Source: CAZTVF01 sp964616985 (GTDB lineage: Bacteria; Planctomycetota; Phycisphaerae; SM23-33). From it: a DNA stretch of 64,000 bases. The position numbers and the translations under genes are program-made. Within the stretch, counting starts at the first letter, position 1, and each line of letters opens with the position of its first letter. The notes under the pieces were generated by a model. It was not told where the DNA came from, made no database searches, and saw only the letters and a program-made list of their open reading frames with translations. The DNA is taken from NCBI GenBank assembly GCA_964616985.1, contig CAZTVF010000006.1:1-64000 (forward strand). The letters are read 5' to 3'. Positions 8,917 through 18,373 of the stretch are shown here, one piece after another.

Positions 8917-10065
8917 CTATTGATACACGACCGCGTCGTCGCCGGGCGGGTCGATGAGATTGGCCTGCGATTCGAACGCGGGCGTGCCGGGGGCGACGAG
9001 GATGCCGGGCACGCCGGCGCGGCGGCGGATGCGGTTGTTCAGCAGGCGGATGCCCTCGACCTGCCCCTGCATGATGACCTCGGCCGGGCCGCCCGCCGTG
9101 CAGTTCTCTTCCAGCGTGCAGCCATCAAACGTGTTGCGGTGGGGGGCCCGCCCGCGGTCGCCGGGGATGATGCAGATGCCGCAGCCGCCGTTGCGGCGGA
9201 TCGTGATATTGCGGTTGAGGTTGTCGGTGTCGCGGGCCCAGACGTTGAGCCCATGGCCGCGGTTGTCCTCCAGCAGCGAGTTCTCGAACAGGCTGTCGCG
9301 CACGCGGAGGCAATAGAAGAACCCGCCGCCGCACGAGCGGGCCACGCAATCGTGGATGTGAAAACGGTTCGATCCGCTGCCGGGATGGAAGCCGTGCCCG
9401 CTGCAGCGCTCGGCCAGGCAGCGGTCGAGCTCGAGATCGTCGCAGGTCTGGAAGCTGAAGCCCTCGCCGTTGTAGTCGCGAACCGTCACGCGGCGGGCTG
9501 CGATGCGGTTGGAGAAATGCGCGTAGAACCCGCCGCCGCGGCAGCCGTTCATCGTCTCGTTTTCGGCGGCGTTGCCTTCGAGAGTGACATCTTCGATCGC
9601 GGCATCGGCGACCCCCACGGCGCTGACCAGCGGGAAGAGGGTCCGCACGCGGGCGTGGTGGAGGCTGTCGTAATCGTGCACGGTGAGGCGATCGATGAAC
9701 CACGTGTCGCCTTGGCAGCTTTGGAGCGTGCCGGTCGTGTCGGTGAAGCCGCCGCTGGCGTCGTCGCTGACGATCACGCCTTCGCCCGCGACGAACTTCT
9801 GGGGGGCGTCCACGATCAGGTCATTGTGCCCATAGCCGATCAGCGTCGTGATGGCGACCGACTTCATCGCGTTCTTCCGCAGCACCGTCTTGCCGCCCTG
9901 GCCGCGGACGCGCACGCCGCTGCGAAGGTGAAGGGCGTCGGCCATCGCGAATACGCCCTCCGACAACACCACCTCGCCGCCGGCACCGACGCGATCGACC
10001 GCGGCCTGGATGTGCGCGTTGGTGAACCCGCGGATGTCGCAGCGGTCATCGCCGACGGTAATCAT
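8917..10065 (-). CDS. Right-handed parallel beta-helix protein (pectate-lyase-like fold)
   Basis: A 382-residue protein. After an N-terminal QAAVDRVGAGGEVVLSEGVF segment typical of beta-helix polysaccharide enzymes, it shows short Asn/Gly-rich turns (NGCRGGGFYAHFSN, CSGHGFHPGSGSN, NRGHGLNVWARD) repeated every ~22-25 residues, the pattern of coils in a parallel beta-helix (pectate lyase, alginate epimerase and related). No signal peptide is seen with the start at 10065, chosen for GGAGAG upstream; a longer frame from 10149 also lacks one. Catalytic residues cannot be assigned, so lyase, epimerase or hydrolase all remain possible. Confidence 0.75.
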   Translation of the reverse strand: MITVGDDRCDIRGFTNAHIQAAVDRVGAGGEVVLSEGVFAMADALHLRSGVRVRGQGGKTVLRKNAMKSVAITTLIGYGHNDLIVDAPQKFVAGEGVIVSDDASGGFTDTTGTLQSCQGDTWFIDRLTVHDYDSLHHARVRTLFPLVSAVGVADAAIEDVTLEGNAAENETMNGCRGGGFYAHFSNRIAARRVTVRDYNGEGFSFQTCDDLELDRCLAERCSGHGFHPGSGSNRFHIHDCVARSCGGGFFYCLRVRDSLFENSLLEDNRGHGLNVWARDTDNLNRNITIRRNGGCGICIIPGDRGRAPHRNTFDGCTLEENCTAGGPAEVIMQGQVEGIRLLNNRIRRRAGVPGILVAPGTPAFESQANLIDPPGDDAVVYQ

Positions 10066-10172
10066 GCATTGCTCTCCATGCGTGTTCGGTCTCGATCTAT
10101 AGACGCCATGCGGCGTCTCGGTAGCTGGGAGCGCCCAGTAGTCCATCACAATCGATCATGCGAGTGCCTTTG

Positions 10173-10283
10173 ACGGCGGCTTGCCGTTCGGCGCTGTCAG
10201 ATCCGGGTGACGCCCTGGGGGTCTTACAGCGCCGAACGGCGAGCCGCGGCCATAGCCTTACTCTCAGCTCAAGCGTGTAGGAC
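10173..10283 (+). repeat. Dispersed palindromic element, copy 1
   Basis: Arm GGCGGCTTGCCGTTCGGCGC (from 10175), an asymmetric ~30-base centre containing GGGTGACGCC, then the complementary arm ending near 10248. A tail with CTCAAGCGTG follows. Five copies occur in the window, all between genes. Confidence 0.85.
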
Positions 10284-10310
10284 TACTGGCGTCCTGAGCT
10301 TGTGGGCGGA

Positions 10311-12227
10311 TCACACCGCGGCCGGCGGGGCCGGTGGGCGGTGGCCGATCACGATGCCGCCGGTCAGGCGGGCCAATTCCTCGGCCGTCTTGCGGGCCAC
10401 CTGCGCGTCCAGGAGGGGCTGGCGGCTCCTGAAAACATGCAGCGGGATCTCCCCGCCGCCCGACAGGCGGATCGCCAACTGCGGGGCAAACGCATGCAGG
10501 CCTTTGCCGCGCCGCCGACGAATCCACGACAGCGCCCACGACTGGACCTGGTCGAAGGGGATCTCCTGTCCGCACCCGGCCAGCTTGCCCTGCGTGGGCG
10601 CGATCTCCAGAAGCGTCTTGCCTCGCCCCGCCAGCAGCCAGCCCAGCGCGCCCGCGCAGAGGCTGGCGGCGGTGGCGTAGGCGGCGGTGACTTCCGTCAG
10701 CTTGGCCGCGCCGCCTCCCAGTGCGATGGCCGCAAGGACTGCCAGGGCGCAGGCGGCGTAGCAAGCGCCGGCGATCAGCAGCCGCCGCGGACTGGAGCGG
10801 AAGACCAGGGCGTCGCTCTCCTCGTCGTCGTCGAGCGTGCCCCAGCCGGGCACGCGCCACGGCGTCTCCACGGGCTGATTCAGGAATCGCATGGAGGCCC
10901 GCCGCCGCAGGGGCCGCAACAAAATCGCCACCGCCATCGCCGCCGCGATCACGATGGGCGGTTGCACCGCCACCAGCAGCACCAGCCTCGCCGGCGGCAG
11001 GCGCGGGTCCAGAACTCCCGCCTGCGGCTCGGCCGGGCGGTAAAACACCTTCACCGGCATCTGCGGGACGTACCGGTTGACGATCTCCTGGGCCTGGTCG
11101 GCATTCTCGCGCTCGATCATGCCCCACGCGTAGGCGTTCGCTTCGTATTCCTGCCCGCCGGCGGTGTAGAAGAAGCGGATGGCGGGCGTGTAGAAGGTGA
11201 CGGTGCGGCTGTTGAGCTGGTGGGTGACGGGCTGCACCTTGCTGGAGATCACCACGCCGTCGGCGGTCGCCAACTGGGCGCGGGCCTGGAAGTAATCCCT
11301 CGCCGAGACGATCCCGACGTAGAGGATAACCCCGACCAGGGCGAACCACGCGGCGGCGCCCAGCGCCGCCAGTACGGACCCCGCTTCATGCGGCATCAGG
11401 GCGGGCGGGGCCGGTTTGAACTCCAGCGCCGCCTGCGCCTCGGGCGTCTGCAGCAGCGCGTCGGCGGCCGCGATGCGACGGCGCGCGCGGTCGACGCAGA
11501 GGCCGCCGGCCAGCAGCGCCGCCAGCGGCACGACCGGCACGATCAGCCCCAGGCCCAGGATGCATGCCTTCTGCCACGGCAGGAGGTCCGCGATGCAATA
11601 GAAGCCCGCGGCGGCCAGAACGGACAGGATGATGTAGCTGCGGATGTAGCAGCCGCGCCCGATCGCCTTGGGCGACCGGGGCTCGCCGATGCCCGCCTTC
11701 AGCAGCCGCAGACCCAGCACCAACTGCGGCAGCAGGAGCAGGATCGGCGTCAGCAGGCGGGGGTCGGCGGCGGGGCTCAGCGTGTTCTGCTGCGGGGCCG
11801 CGGGGTCGTAGTAGGCAGTCACGTTGTCGCCGCGCGAGAAGCGGCCGGCGAGGTCATCTCCGCTGCTCCGCGGGCCCTTGAGGGGCTGTTCGTAGGCGCC
11901 TTCGTAACGCTTGTCCAGCCGAAATGCGTAGCGAATGCGGCCGGGGTGCTGGCGGACGTGGTCGTGCTTGTCGAGGTAGTCCAGCGGCGGGATGTACTCG
12001 GTGACGGCGGCATCGGCGGGGCGGAAGTAGAAGGCTTCTCGGACCTCGGCCTGTGCGAGCGGATACAACTTGTGCGCCGTGGCCGCAGCCATCCCCAGCA
12101 CCAGCAGCCCCAGGAGCAGCCATCGCAGGCGGAGCGTGCCGCCGGCGCGGTCGACCGCTGGTCCGCCCGAGGCGAGGCTGGGGCGAAGCTTGGTTGGGTC
12201 GACGCCGCTGGGTTTGCGCTTGGACAC
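10311..12227 (-). CDS. DUF3592-like multi-pass membrane protein
   Basis: A 638-residue protein with about six to eight hydrophobic segments. Two extracytoplasmic-type regions resemble DUF3592 modules: the first after the N-terminal helix (RYAFRLDKRYEGAYEQP ... VTAYYDP), the second around residues 310-400 (TPAIRFFYTAGGQEYEANAY ... VKVFYRPAEPQ). Each has the family pattern of a beta region ending in V-x-[VA]-x-Y-x-P. Translation appears to begin at a GTG with AGGTGA upstream. It lies 67 bases downstream of the MFS gene on the same strand and may be the last gene of the kinase-transporter operon. Function unknown. Confidence 0.65.
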   Translation of the reverse strand: MSKRKPSGVDPTKLRPSLASGGPAVDRAGGTLRLRWLLLGLLVLGMAAATAHKLYPLAQAEVREAFYFRPADAAVTEYIPPLDYLDKHDHVRQHPGRIRYAFRLDKRYEGAYEQPLKGPRSSGDDLAGRFSRGDNVTAYYDPAAPQQNTLSPAADPRLLTPILLLLPQLVLGLRLLKAGIGEPRSPKAIGRGCYIRSYIILSVLAAAGFYCIADLLPWQKACILGLGLIVPVVPLAALLAGGLCVDRARRRIAAADALLQTPEAQAALEFKPAPPALMPHEAGSVLAALGAAAWFALVGVILYVGIVSARDYFQARAQLATADGVVISSKVQPVTHQLNSRTVTFYTPAIRFFYTAGGQEYEANAYAWGMIERENADQAQEIVNRYVPQMPVKVFYRPAEPQAGVLDPRLPPARLVLLVAVQPPIVIAAAMAVAILLRPLRRRASMRFLNQPVETPWRVPGWGTLDDDEESDALVFRSSPRRLLIAGACYAACALAVLAAIALGGGAAKLTEVTAAYATAASLCAGALGWLLAGRGKTLLEIAPTQGKLAGCGQEIPFDQVQSWALSWIRRRRGKGLHAFAPQLAIRLSGGGEIPLHVFRSRQPLLDAQVARKTAEELARLTGGIVIGHRPPAPPAAV

Positions 12228-12294
12228 GGATCACCTGCCGCCCGCTTCCGTGCGGGTGGTGCGATTCTAGCGGAAACGTTTCGCGGAGGGAAGC

Positions 12295-14532
12295 TCAGGC
12301 TCGCAGGACCTGGTGAATCACGTGCAGGGCCAGCAGGATGTACTCCCTCCGCGCGGGGCCATGCTGGGTGAGGGCGGCGCTGCATGCGGCGAGCACTTCG
12401 CGATCGATGTCGTCGGCGGCCGCGGCGATGTGCGGGCAGGCGGCGGCCAGCGAGGCCGCGGCCGGGGCCAGGTCGTTGCGCGCCATGTGCGCCTCGCACT
12501 GCGACAGCTCGATCGTCAGCTGCGGGCTGGTGGGGAATTGCGAGGCGAGTCGCGGCTTCCAGCCGGCGATGAGGCGTGCGGCAGGGGTTCCCAGCTGGCG
12601 GCGCGTGCGGCGCCACAGGCGGATGTAATCCTGCTCGCGCCCGGCCAGGCGGGCGACGGCTAGGGCAAGCTCGTCGCGGTCTGCCACCTGGGGCGCCGCC
12701 TCGAGCTGGCCGAGAATGGGCCCGATGGCGGGCGTGTAGCCCAGTGTGCCCAGGGCCGAGGCGTAGGCAAGGCGCAGCATCGCGTCGTCCTGCTGGCGGA
12801 GTTGCTGGAGCAGTTCGGGGGCCACGGTGGCGTCACCCAGCGTTGCCAGCGCCCTGGCCCCCCGCGCGCGGAGCATCGGGTAGGGGCTCTGCAACACGCC
12901 GCGCAGCGGCTCGATGGCGCTCTTGGAGCCCATCCTCGCCAGGGCCCATGAGGCCTCCATGGCCAGTTCGGCCTGGTCGCTGCGCGCGATTTCCACCAGG
13001 GCCTCGACGAGGCGGTCATCCGTTCGCGTGCGGGCGATGGAGACGATGGCCTCGTAGCGGACGTTGAAGCTGGGATCGGCCAGGGCTTCGAGCAGCTCGT
13101 CAACATTCAGCGGGCTGCGGGCCGCGCCGAGCTTCTCGGTGATCGAGACGCGATCGGGCTCGTGGGCGGCCAGGCTGTACTTGATCATCGAGCCCAGCGC
13201 CGCCAGCACGTTGCCGCGGAGGAACATGCCCGCGAATTCCCTCGTGCGGACCGCGCCGTCGCCGCGGGTCTTCCGCAGCAGCATCACGCCGCAGACGGAG
13301 AGGACGAACCCGGCCGCAAACAGCGGCACGTAGGGGTCGACGGTCCAGGGGGCGGACACCCGAAGGCCTTTGAGCGCCTCCAGCGCCGCGCCGGCCGCCA
13401 GGGGCCCGCCGCCGCCGATCAGCCCCACCCACGCATAGTAGATCGAGGTGTACTGGGTCTTGCGGGCGGCGGGGATCACGCTGACGAAGAGCTGGCGGCT
13501 GGAGCCGATGCCCCATGCGGTGGACATCAGCCCGCTGGCGAAGGCGATGCCGATGGCAACGTTGCTGCTCAAGCCGCTGTGCCGCGGGATGCACATCCAC
13601 CCCAGCGGGATGAAGCACATCACCACCAGCCCCAGCAGCATCACGGGCTTGGAGCCGTAGCGATCGGCCGCCCAGCCCCACAGGAAGCAGGAGATCATGC
13701 CGCCGATCATGCCCGCGTTCTGCAGCAGCACGACGGTGGACGTCGGCAGGCCGACTTCCTCCTTGAGGAACAGCGGCACGAAGCTGCTGATGGCGTCCCA
13801 GCCGAGGATGATCATCGCCACGCCCACGAGGTAGAGGCGGAAGTTGCCGTCGCGAAGCGCTTCCCGCGCGTGGCCGCCGGCGGGGGAGGCGGCCTGGGGG
13901 GTCGGTCTCCCGCCCGGCACCGAGCCCGCGAAGGCCACCGAGACGATGCCGAACGCCGCGCCCACGCCGATGAGCCACAGGAACTGCGACGTGTGCGGGA
14001 GTGGCCCCAGGAACACCCCCGCCAGCGAGACGGCGATGACGGCGACGACGGTGCCGATGACGTTGTTGGCGGCGGAGAACTTGCCGCGCATCGAGTCGGG
14101 CACGATCTCCTGGAACCAGGGGTAGAAGCCCGTCTCGCCCACGGCGCGGCAGAGGGCGAAGCCCCCGATTACGCACAGCACGAACAGCAGCGACGCCTGC
14201 CCGCCGTACCGCGCCGCCACCCAGGGCGTCGCCAGCAGCAGCGCCACCACGAAGTTGCGGACCAGCCAGAACGTCATGAATACGCGCTTGGGCCCCGCGC
14301 GGGAAACCCATGGCGCGATGAACGGGGCCACCAGGCCGCAGAACGGCAGCAGCGCCAGCGCCCCGCCGATCTGGATCTTGTCCAGCCCCATGCTGTCCAG
14401 GAACAGCGTGAGCATCGAGGGCGCCACCGTCAGGTACCAGAACACCACGTTGGTCGCGCTGAACAGCGCGTAACGCGGGAACGCGCGGATCTTCTCCGCG
14501 TCTGTCGTCTCGTGCTGTGCCAGGATGCTCAA
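12295..14532 (-). CDS. MFS transporter fused to C-terminal HEAT repeats
   Basis: A 745-residue protein. Residues 1-420 form a twelve-helix major facilitator (helix-rich, with MGLDKIQIG and ADRYGSKPVMLLG loops). Residues about 465-640 are cytoplasmic helical repeats of HEAT/PBS-lyase type (NVRYEAIVSIARTRTDDRL, MLRARGARALATLGDATVA, MLRLAYASALGTLGYTPA), followed by a helical tail. MFS carriers are normally ~400-450 residues, so the repeat domain is an added scaffold. The frame begins with TTG five bases after the sugar kinase stop, so translational coupling is likely. Next to a KDG-type kinase, a sugar or sugar-acid substrate is a reasonable inference. Confidence 0.8.
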   Translation of the reverse strand: MSILAQHETTDAEKIRAFPRYALFSATNVVFWYLTVAPSMLTLFLDSMGLDKIQIGGALALLPFCGLVAPFIAPWVSRAGPKRVFMTFWLVRNFVVALLLATPWVAARYGGQASLLFVLCVIGGFALCRAVGETGFYPWFQEIVPDSMRGKFSAANNVIGTVVAVIAVSLAGVFLGPLPHTSQFLWLIGVGAAFGIVSVAFAGSVPGGRPTPQAASPAGGHAREALRDGNFRLYLVGVAMIILGWDAISSFVPLFLKEEVGLPTSTVVLLQNAGMIGGMISCFLWGWAADRYGSKPVMLLGLVVMCFIPLGWMCIPRHSGLSSNVAIGIAFASGLMSTAWGIGSSRQLFVSVIPAARKTQYTSIYYAWVGLIGGGGPLAAGAALEALKGLRVSAPWTVDPYVPLFAAGFVLSVCGVMLLRKTRGDGAVRTREFAGMFLRGNVLAALGSMIKYSLAAHEPDRVSITEKLGAARSPLNVDELLEALADPSFNVRYEAIVSIARTRTDDRLVEALVEIARSDQAELAMEASWALARMGSKSAIEPLRGVLQSPYPMLRARGARALATLGDATVAPELLQQLRQQDDAMLRLAYASALGTLGYTPAIGPILGQLEAAPQVADRDELALAVARLAGREQDYIRLWRRTRRQLGTPAARLIAGWKPRLASQFPTSPQLTIELSQCEAHMARNDLAPAAASLAAACPHIAAAADDIDREVLAACSAALTQHGPARREYILLALHVIHQVLRA

Positions 14533-14537
14533 AGCGT

Positions 14538-15626
14538 CTAGCGTTTCACACGGCCGGACGCGTCGCCCTTCAGCAAGGCGGCGACCTCGTCCCGGCTGAT
14601 GTAGTTGAAGTCGCCCAGGATCGAGTGCTTCAGGCAGCTGGCGGCGACGGCAAAGCCGATGGCCTGCTGCGGGGCCGCGTAGTCCTTGTCGTTCATCGCG
14701 AAGATCAGCCCGGCCGCGAAGGAGTCGCCCCCGCCGACGCGGTCGACGATCGCCTTGATCTCGTAAGGCTGGTACTTGCCCTCGCCCGACAGCGGCGCGA
14801 AGAAGGCCTTGCCCGACTTGACGTCATACAGCATGCCGCCCCAGTTGTTGTGCGTGGCCGACAGGCTCTCGCGCAGCGTGATGGCAACGGTGGACACGTT
14901 GGGGAACCGCTTCGCGATGGCCGCGGCAACCTGCTGGTAGGCCTGCGCGTTGATGTGGCCGCTCTCGACGCTGGAGCCCTCGGCCTTGATGCCCAGCACG
15001 TCGGAGGCGTCCTCTTCGTTGCCGATCACGACGTCAACGAAGGGCAGGATCCTGGACATGCATTCTTGCGCCAGCTGCTGGGGCTTGCAGCCTTCCTTCC
15101 ACCGCCAGAGCTTCTTGCGGAAATTGAGGTCGCAGGACACCGACGCGCCCTTGGCCTTGGCGGCCTGAACGAGGGCGAGCGTGGCGACAAAGGCGTTCTC
15201 GCTGAGCGAGGGCGTGATGCCGGTGATGTGCACCCACGTCACGCCGGCCAGCGACTTTTCGAAATCGTACTCGCTCGCGGCGGCCTCGGAGATGGCGCTG
15301 GCCTCGCGATCATAGACGACGTTGCTGCCGCGCTGGTTGGCGCCGGTCTCCAGGAAGTAGATGCCCAGGCGTCCCTTCTTGCGGTGCAGGATGGTGCTGG
15401 TATCGACGCCGAAGCGGCTGAGCTCGGCCACCACGCTCTCGGCCAGGACGTTGCACGGCAGGGCGGTGAGGTAGCGGGCCTTGGCGCCGAGCATGGACAG
15501 GGACACGCACACGTTGGCCTCGCCGCCGCCGAAGGTCGCCTGCAACTCGCCCGGCAGCACCTGGCGAAGACGCTTGACACCCTCGGGCGCCAGACGCAGC
15601 ATAATTTCACCGAACGCAAGGAACAT
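14538..15626 (-). CDS. kdgK: PfkB-family carbohydrate kinase, probably 2-dehydro-3-deoxygluconate (KDG) kinase
   Basis: A 362-residue cytoplasmic ribokinase-type enzyme. The N-terminus has the sugar-binding glycines (FGGGEANVCVSLSMLG), with ALPCNVLAE after it. The ATP and catalytic-base motif is DRVGGGDSFAAGLIFA near residue 295, where the Asp is the base. The LAFGEIMLRLAPEG start and the LNFRKKLW segment resemble KDG kinases, which make KDPG for the Entner-Doudoroff aldolase; other ketose or uridine-type kinases are less likely. AGGAGA precedes the ATG. It heads an operon with the MFS-HEAT transporter and the DUF3592-like protein, and is divergent from the SGNH hydrolase across only 78 bases. 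Confidence 0.82.
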   Translation of the reverse strand: MFLAFGEIMLRLAPEGVKRLRQVLPGELQATFGGGEANVCVSLSMLGAKARYLTALPCNVLAESVVAELSRFGVDTSTILHRKKGRLGIYFLETGANQRGSNVVYDREASAISEAAASEYDFEKSLAGVTWVHITGITPSLSENAFVATLALVQAAKAKGASVSCDLNFRKKLWRWKEGCKPQQLAQECMSRILPFVDVVIGNEEDASDVLGIKAEGSSVESGHINAQAYQQVAAAIAKRFPNVSTVAITLRESLSATHNNWGGMLYDVKSGKAFFAPLSGEGKYQPYEIKAIVDRVGGGDSFAAGLIFAMNDKDYAAPQQAIGFAVAASCLKHSILGDFNYISRDEVAALLKGDASGRVKR

Positions 15627-15704
15627 CGTGATTCTCCTATTGGTTCAAGGTAAGGTCGAAACAAGTGTACCGATTGCACACGGAAAGTGGAATGGGAGCG
15701 TGCC

Positions 15705-16301
15705 ATGACGCCGCAGAAACCAAGGGTTCTCCTGCTGGGTGATTCGATCCGCCTGAGCTACCAGCCGCGGGTGGCCGATCTGCTGGCGGGCAAGGCGGAG
15801 GTGGTGGGGCCGGCGGACAACGGCCGTTTCGCACTGTATTCGCTGATGCGCATATGGGAGTGGCTGGGGGAGGCGGGGCCGGTGGACGTGATCCACTGGA
15901 ACAACGGCCTGTGGGACTGCAGCCACGCCGTGAACCAGACCCCCGGGCAGTTCCCGCTGGCCGATTACCTGGGCAACCTTGGGCACCTTCTGGCGGCGCT
16001 GCGGACGACGGGCGCCAAGGTCATCTGGGCGACGATCACGCCCGTTAAGGTCGACCGCCGCCCGCCGCGGCCCGACGCCCGCTGGTGGGATGCGGCGGAG
16101 CTTGAGGTGTACAACCGGGCCGCACTGGCGATGATGCAGGGCGAATGCGTGGCCGTCAATGATCTCGGGGCGCTCGTGTCGCCTTCGCTCAAGACGTATA
16201 TCGGCGAAGACGGCGTGCACCTGACGGAGCTTGGCCAGCGGGCATGCGCCGCCGCGGTGGCGCACGCCATCGAGCCGCACCTGCCCGGAGCGAGAGCATG
16301 A
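15705..16301 (+). CDS. SGNH/GDSL hydrolase
   Basis: A 198-residue protein, typical for small SGNH esterases. Block I GDS is in VLLLGDSIRLSY, the block III Asn is in WNNGLWD, and block V Asp-x-x-His is in GEDGVHLTELG, giving a plausible Ser-Asp-His triad. No signal peptide, so cytoplasmic action on imported acylated sugars is inferred. The start at 15705 follows GGGAG; one at 15687 does not. Its TGA overlaps the ATG of the next gene (ATGA), so the two are translationally coupled. Confidence 0.82.
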   Translation: MTPQKPRVLLLGDSIRLSYQPRVADLLAGKAEVVGPADNGRFALYSLMRIWEWLGEAGPVDVIHWNNGLWDCSHAVNQTPGQFPLADYLGNLGHLLAALRTTGAKVIWATITPVKVDRRPPRPDARWWDAAELEVYNRAALAMMQGECVAVNDLGALVSPSLKTYIGEDGVHLTELGQRACAAAVAHAIEPHLPGARA

Positions 16302-18373
16302 ACATCAAACGCTACGAAGATTGCGTCACCCGGCTGGAGAACCGCGGCTCGCACCCGCCGACGCGGCAGTACGTGGACGAGCTTGCCCGCGGCGTGCAGG
16401 CGGCGGGCGTTGAGGCGTGCTGGCACTCGGCGGTGGACCCGCTGGGGCGGGCGCTGTTCCCGTCGAAGGTCTATCCGCATTGCCATGAGCAGGCGAGCCT
16501 GGAGAGCTTCCGCTACCTGCTGGATTCGCTGCACGCGATCGGCCGGCCGGTCCTGAGCTGGTACCCGCTGAACCTCTGCCGCGGTGTGCTCGACGAGCAC
16601 CCCGACTGGGTGATGAAGTTCCTGCCGATGGAGGGCTGGAAGGACAACCCCGAGATGGCGCGGCACTACTGCTGCATCAACTCGCCATACGGGACGCTGC
16701 TGCCGCAGTTCGCGGCGGAGGTGGTGCAGGACGTGGGGTTCGACGGCTTGTGGTTCGACGGCTCGACGATGGCGAATCACAACGCCGGCTTCCAGGCCGG
16801 CTGCGGTTGCGAGTTCTGCCGCCAGCGGTTCCGCCGCGACACGGGCCTGTCACTGCCGGACGTGCTGGACCTCGAGCGACGCGACGTGCGCCTGTGGATC
16901 AACTGGCGATACGACGTCTTCATGGAGGTCTGGCGGAACATCGTCGGGGCCGTGCACGGCGTGCGGCCGGAGGCAACGGTGGCGTTCAACAACTATCGCC
17001 GCCGCTCGCCGTGCCCCATGGGCTGGTCGACGGCGATCCCCCTGCGGCGGCTGGGCCTGGACGCCCTGATGTCCGGCGAGCTGGACAGCTTCCCCACGCA
17101 GGGCGATTTCCAGATGAAGATGCACCGCGCGTACGACTGCGGGCGCGGCCAGGAAACGTGGTGGCCGCTGTGCGACCATGGGCACGTCTGGGTGCCGGAC
17201 GTGGATGAACTGCCCGCGGTGCAGGCGACGATCGCCTGCATGTCGGCCGGCGGCGCGGCGTGCACGGGCGTGGGCGTGGCGGCCAGCCTGATGGCGCCAT
17301 CGCTGGCGGCGATGCAGAAGGCGGGCGAGTCGCTGGCGGCGTACCGCGACGGGCGGACGGTGGAATACGCGGCCATCTGGTGCAGCCAGCAGACGCAGGA
17401 TTTCTATCGCCCCCACGCGACGGCCGGGGCCTTCAACCAGATGCATGGGGCGAACGAACTGTGCCTGGGGGCGCATGTTCAGTCGTCGGTCATCTTCGAC
17501 GACCACGTGGCCGCCGGCGACCTGTCGCAATACCCGGTGATCCTGGCGGCCAACTCCATCTGCGTGAGCGATGAGCAGGCGCGGCGCCTTGGCCAGTACG
17601 TGCGGGCGGGGGGCGTGCTGGTGGCCTGCCGCGAGGCGGGCTTTTGCGACGAGCTTGGCTACGATCGGCCGCGGCCGGTGCTGGACGAACTGCTGGGCAT
17701 CACGTCGCGGCGGGTGGGGAAGGGGAGCGGCACGCTACTGTTTGGGCCGCAGGGGCTGCTGGCGGCGTGCGGCTACGGCCTGTCCTACAACGGGTACATC
17801 GCGGTCGTCCAGCCGGCGGAGGACTGCGAGGTGCTCGCCGCGGTGGCTGACCGCGTCGCCGGCTCGTGGGACGGCATCGAGAGCGGCGCTCCTCCCTTCG
17901 AACGCCATGCGGGCCTGTGGCGCCGCCGCGTGGGCAAGGGCTGGGTGATCTACTGCGCGATGGACTTGTTCTGGGGCCATTTGGTCGAGCCCACCTCCCG
18001 GGCGGTGAAGCTGTTCGCGGCATTGCTGTTCGGCATCGCCCCGCCGCCGGTTTGCCTGCAGGCGCCGCTGTGCGTGACGATGAACAGCCGCCGCCCTGCC
18101 GATGGCCGCCTGGCCGTCATCGCCCACAACGCACCGGGAACGGCCTTCCGCTACCCTTCGCCCGCCAGCGGCCATTACATTCATTCGGTGGGTGAGGTCG
18201 TGCCGGTGCACGATGTCGCGGTGAGGCTCCATGGCATGCGATGCTCCAAGGCGGTTTCGGGGCTCGACGGGCGAGCGTTGGAGTGCCGCGATGGCGGGGC
18301 CACGGTGATCATCCCGCGGATGCACACGCACGAGGTGGCGCTGCTGGACGTCCAAGACGGGCGGCCAGGTTAG
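16298..18373 (+). CDS. Glycoside-hydrolase-like protein with TIM barrel and glutamine-amidotransferase-like domain
   Basis: A 691-residue protein with no signal peptide. The first half is barrel-like: WHSAVDPLGRALFPSKVYPH, SWYPLNLCRG, then DVGFDGLWFDGSTMANHNAG, typical of GH29/GH42-like enzymes with acidic residues after barrel strands. A clustered Cys segment (GCGCEFCRQRF) resembles the short metal-binding loop of beta-galactosidase relatives. From about residue 370 there is a trimerisation/amidotransferase-like fold (YPVILAANSICVSDEQARRL, YVRAGGVLVACREAGF). The start is set by GGAGCGAGAGC and the ATGA overlap. Substrate unknown; the coupled SGNH esterase suggests an acylated oligosaccharide. 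Its 3' end overlaps the convergent gene by 4 bases. Confidence 0.7.
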   Translation: MNIKRYEDCVTRLENRGSHPPTRQYVDELARGVQAAGVEACWHSAVDPLGRALFPSKVYPHCHEQASLESFRYLLDSLHAIGRPVLSWYPLNLCRGVLDEHPDWVMKFLPMEGWKDNPEMARHYCCINSPYGTLLPQFAAEVVQDVGFDGLWFDGSTMANHNAGFQAGCGCEFCRQRFRRDTGLSLPDVLDLERRDVRLWINWRYDVFMEVWRNIVGAVHGVRPEATVAFNNYRRRSPCPMGWSTAIPLRRLGLDALMSGELDSFPTQGDFQMKMHRAYDCGRGQETWWPLCDHGHVWVPDVDELPAVQATIACMSAGGAACTGVGVAASLMAPSLAAMQKAGESLAAYRDGRTVEYAAIWCSQQTQDFYRPHATAGAFNQMHGANELCLGAHVQSSVIFDDHVAAGDLSQYPVILAANSICVSDEQARRLGQYVRAGGVLVACREAGFCDELGYDRPRPVLDELLGITSRRVGKGSGTLLFGPQGLLAACGYGLSYNGYIAVVQPAEDCEVLAAVADRVAGSWDGIESGAPPFERHAGLWRRRVGKGWVIYCAMDLFWGHLVEPTSRAVKLFAALLFGIAPPPVCLQAPLCVTMNSRRPADGRLAVIAHNAPGTAFRYPSPASGHYIHSVGEVVPVHDVAVRLHGMRCSKAVSGLDGRALECRDGGATVIIPRMHTHEVALLDVQDGRPG

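Noticed and set aside
8872..10173. 433-residue plus-strand frame covering the beta-helix gene
   Set aside because: Its translation has no recognisable domain, whereas the minus frame shows beta-helix turns, a ribosome site and normal composition; the long frame comes from high G+C.
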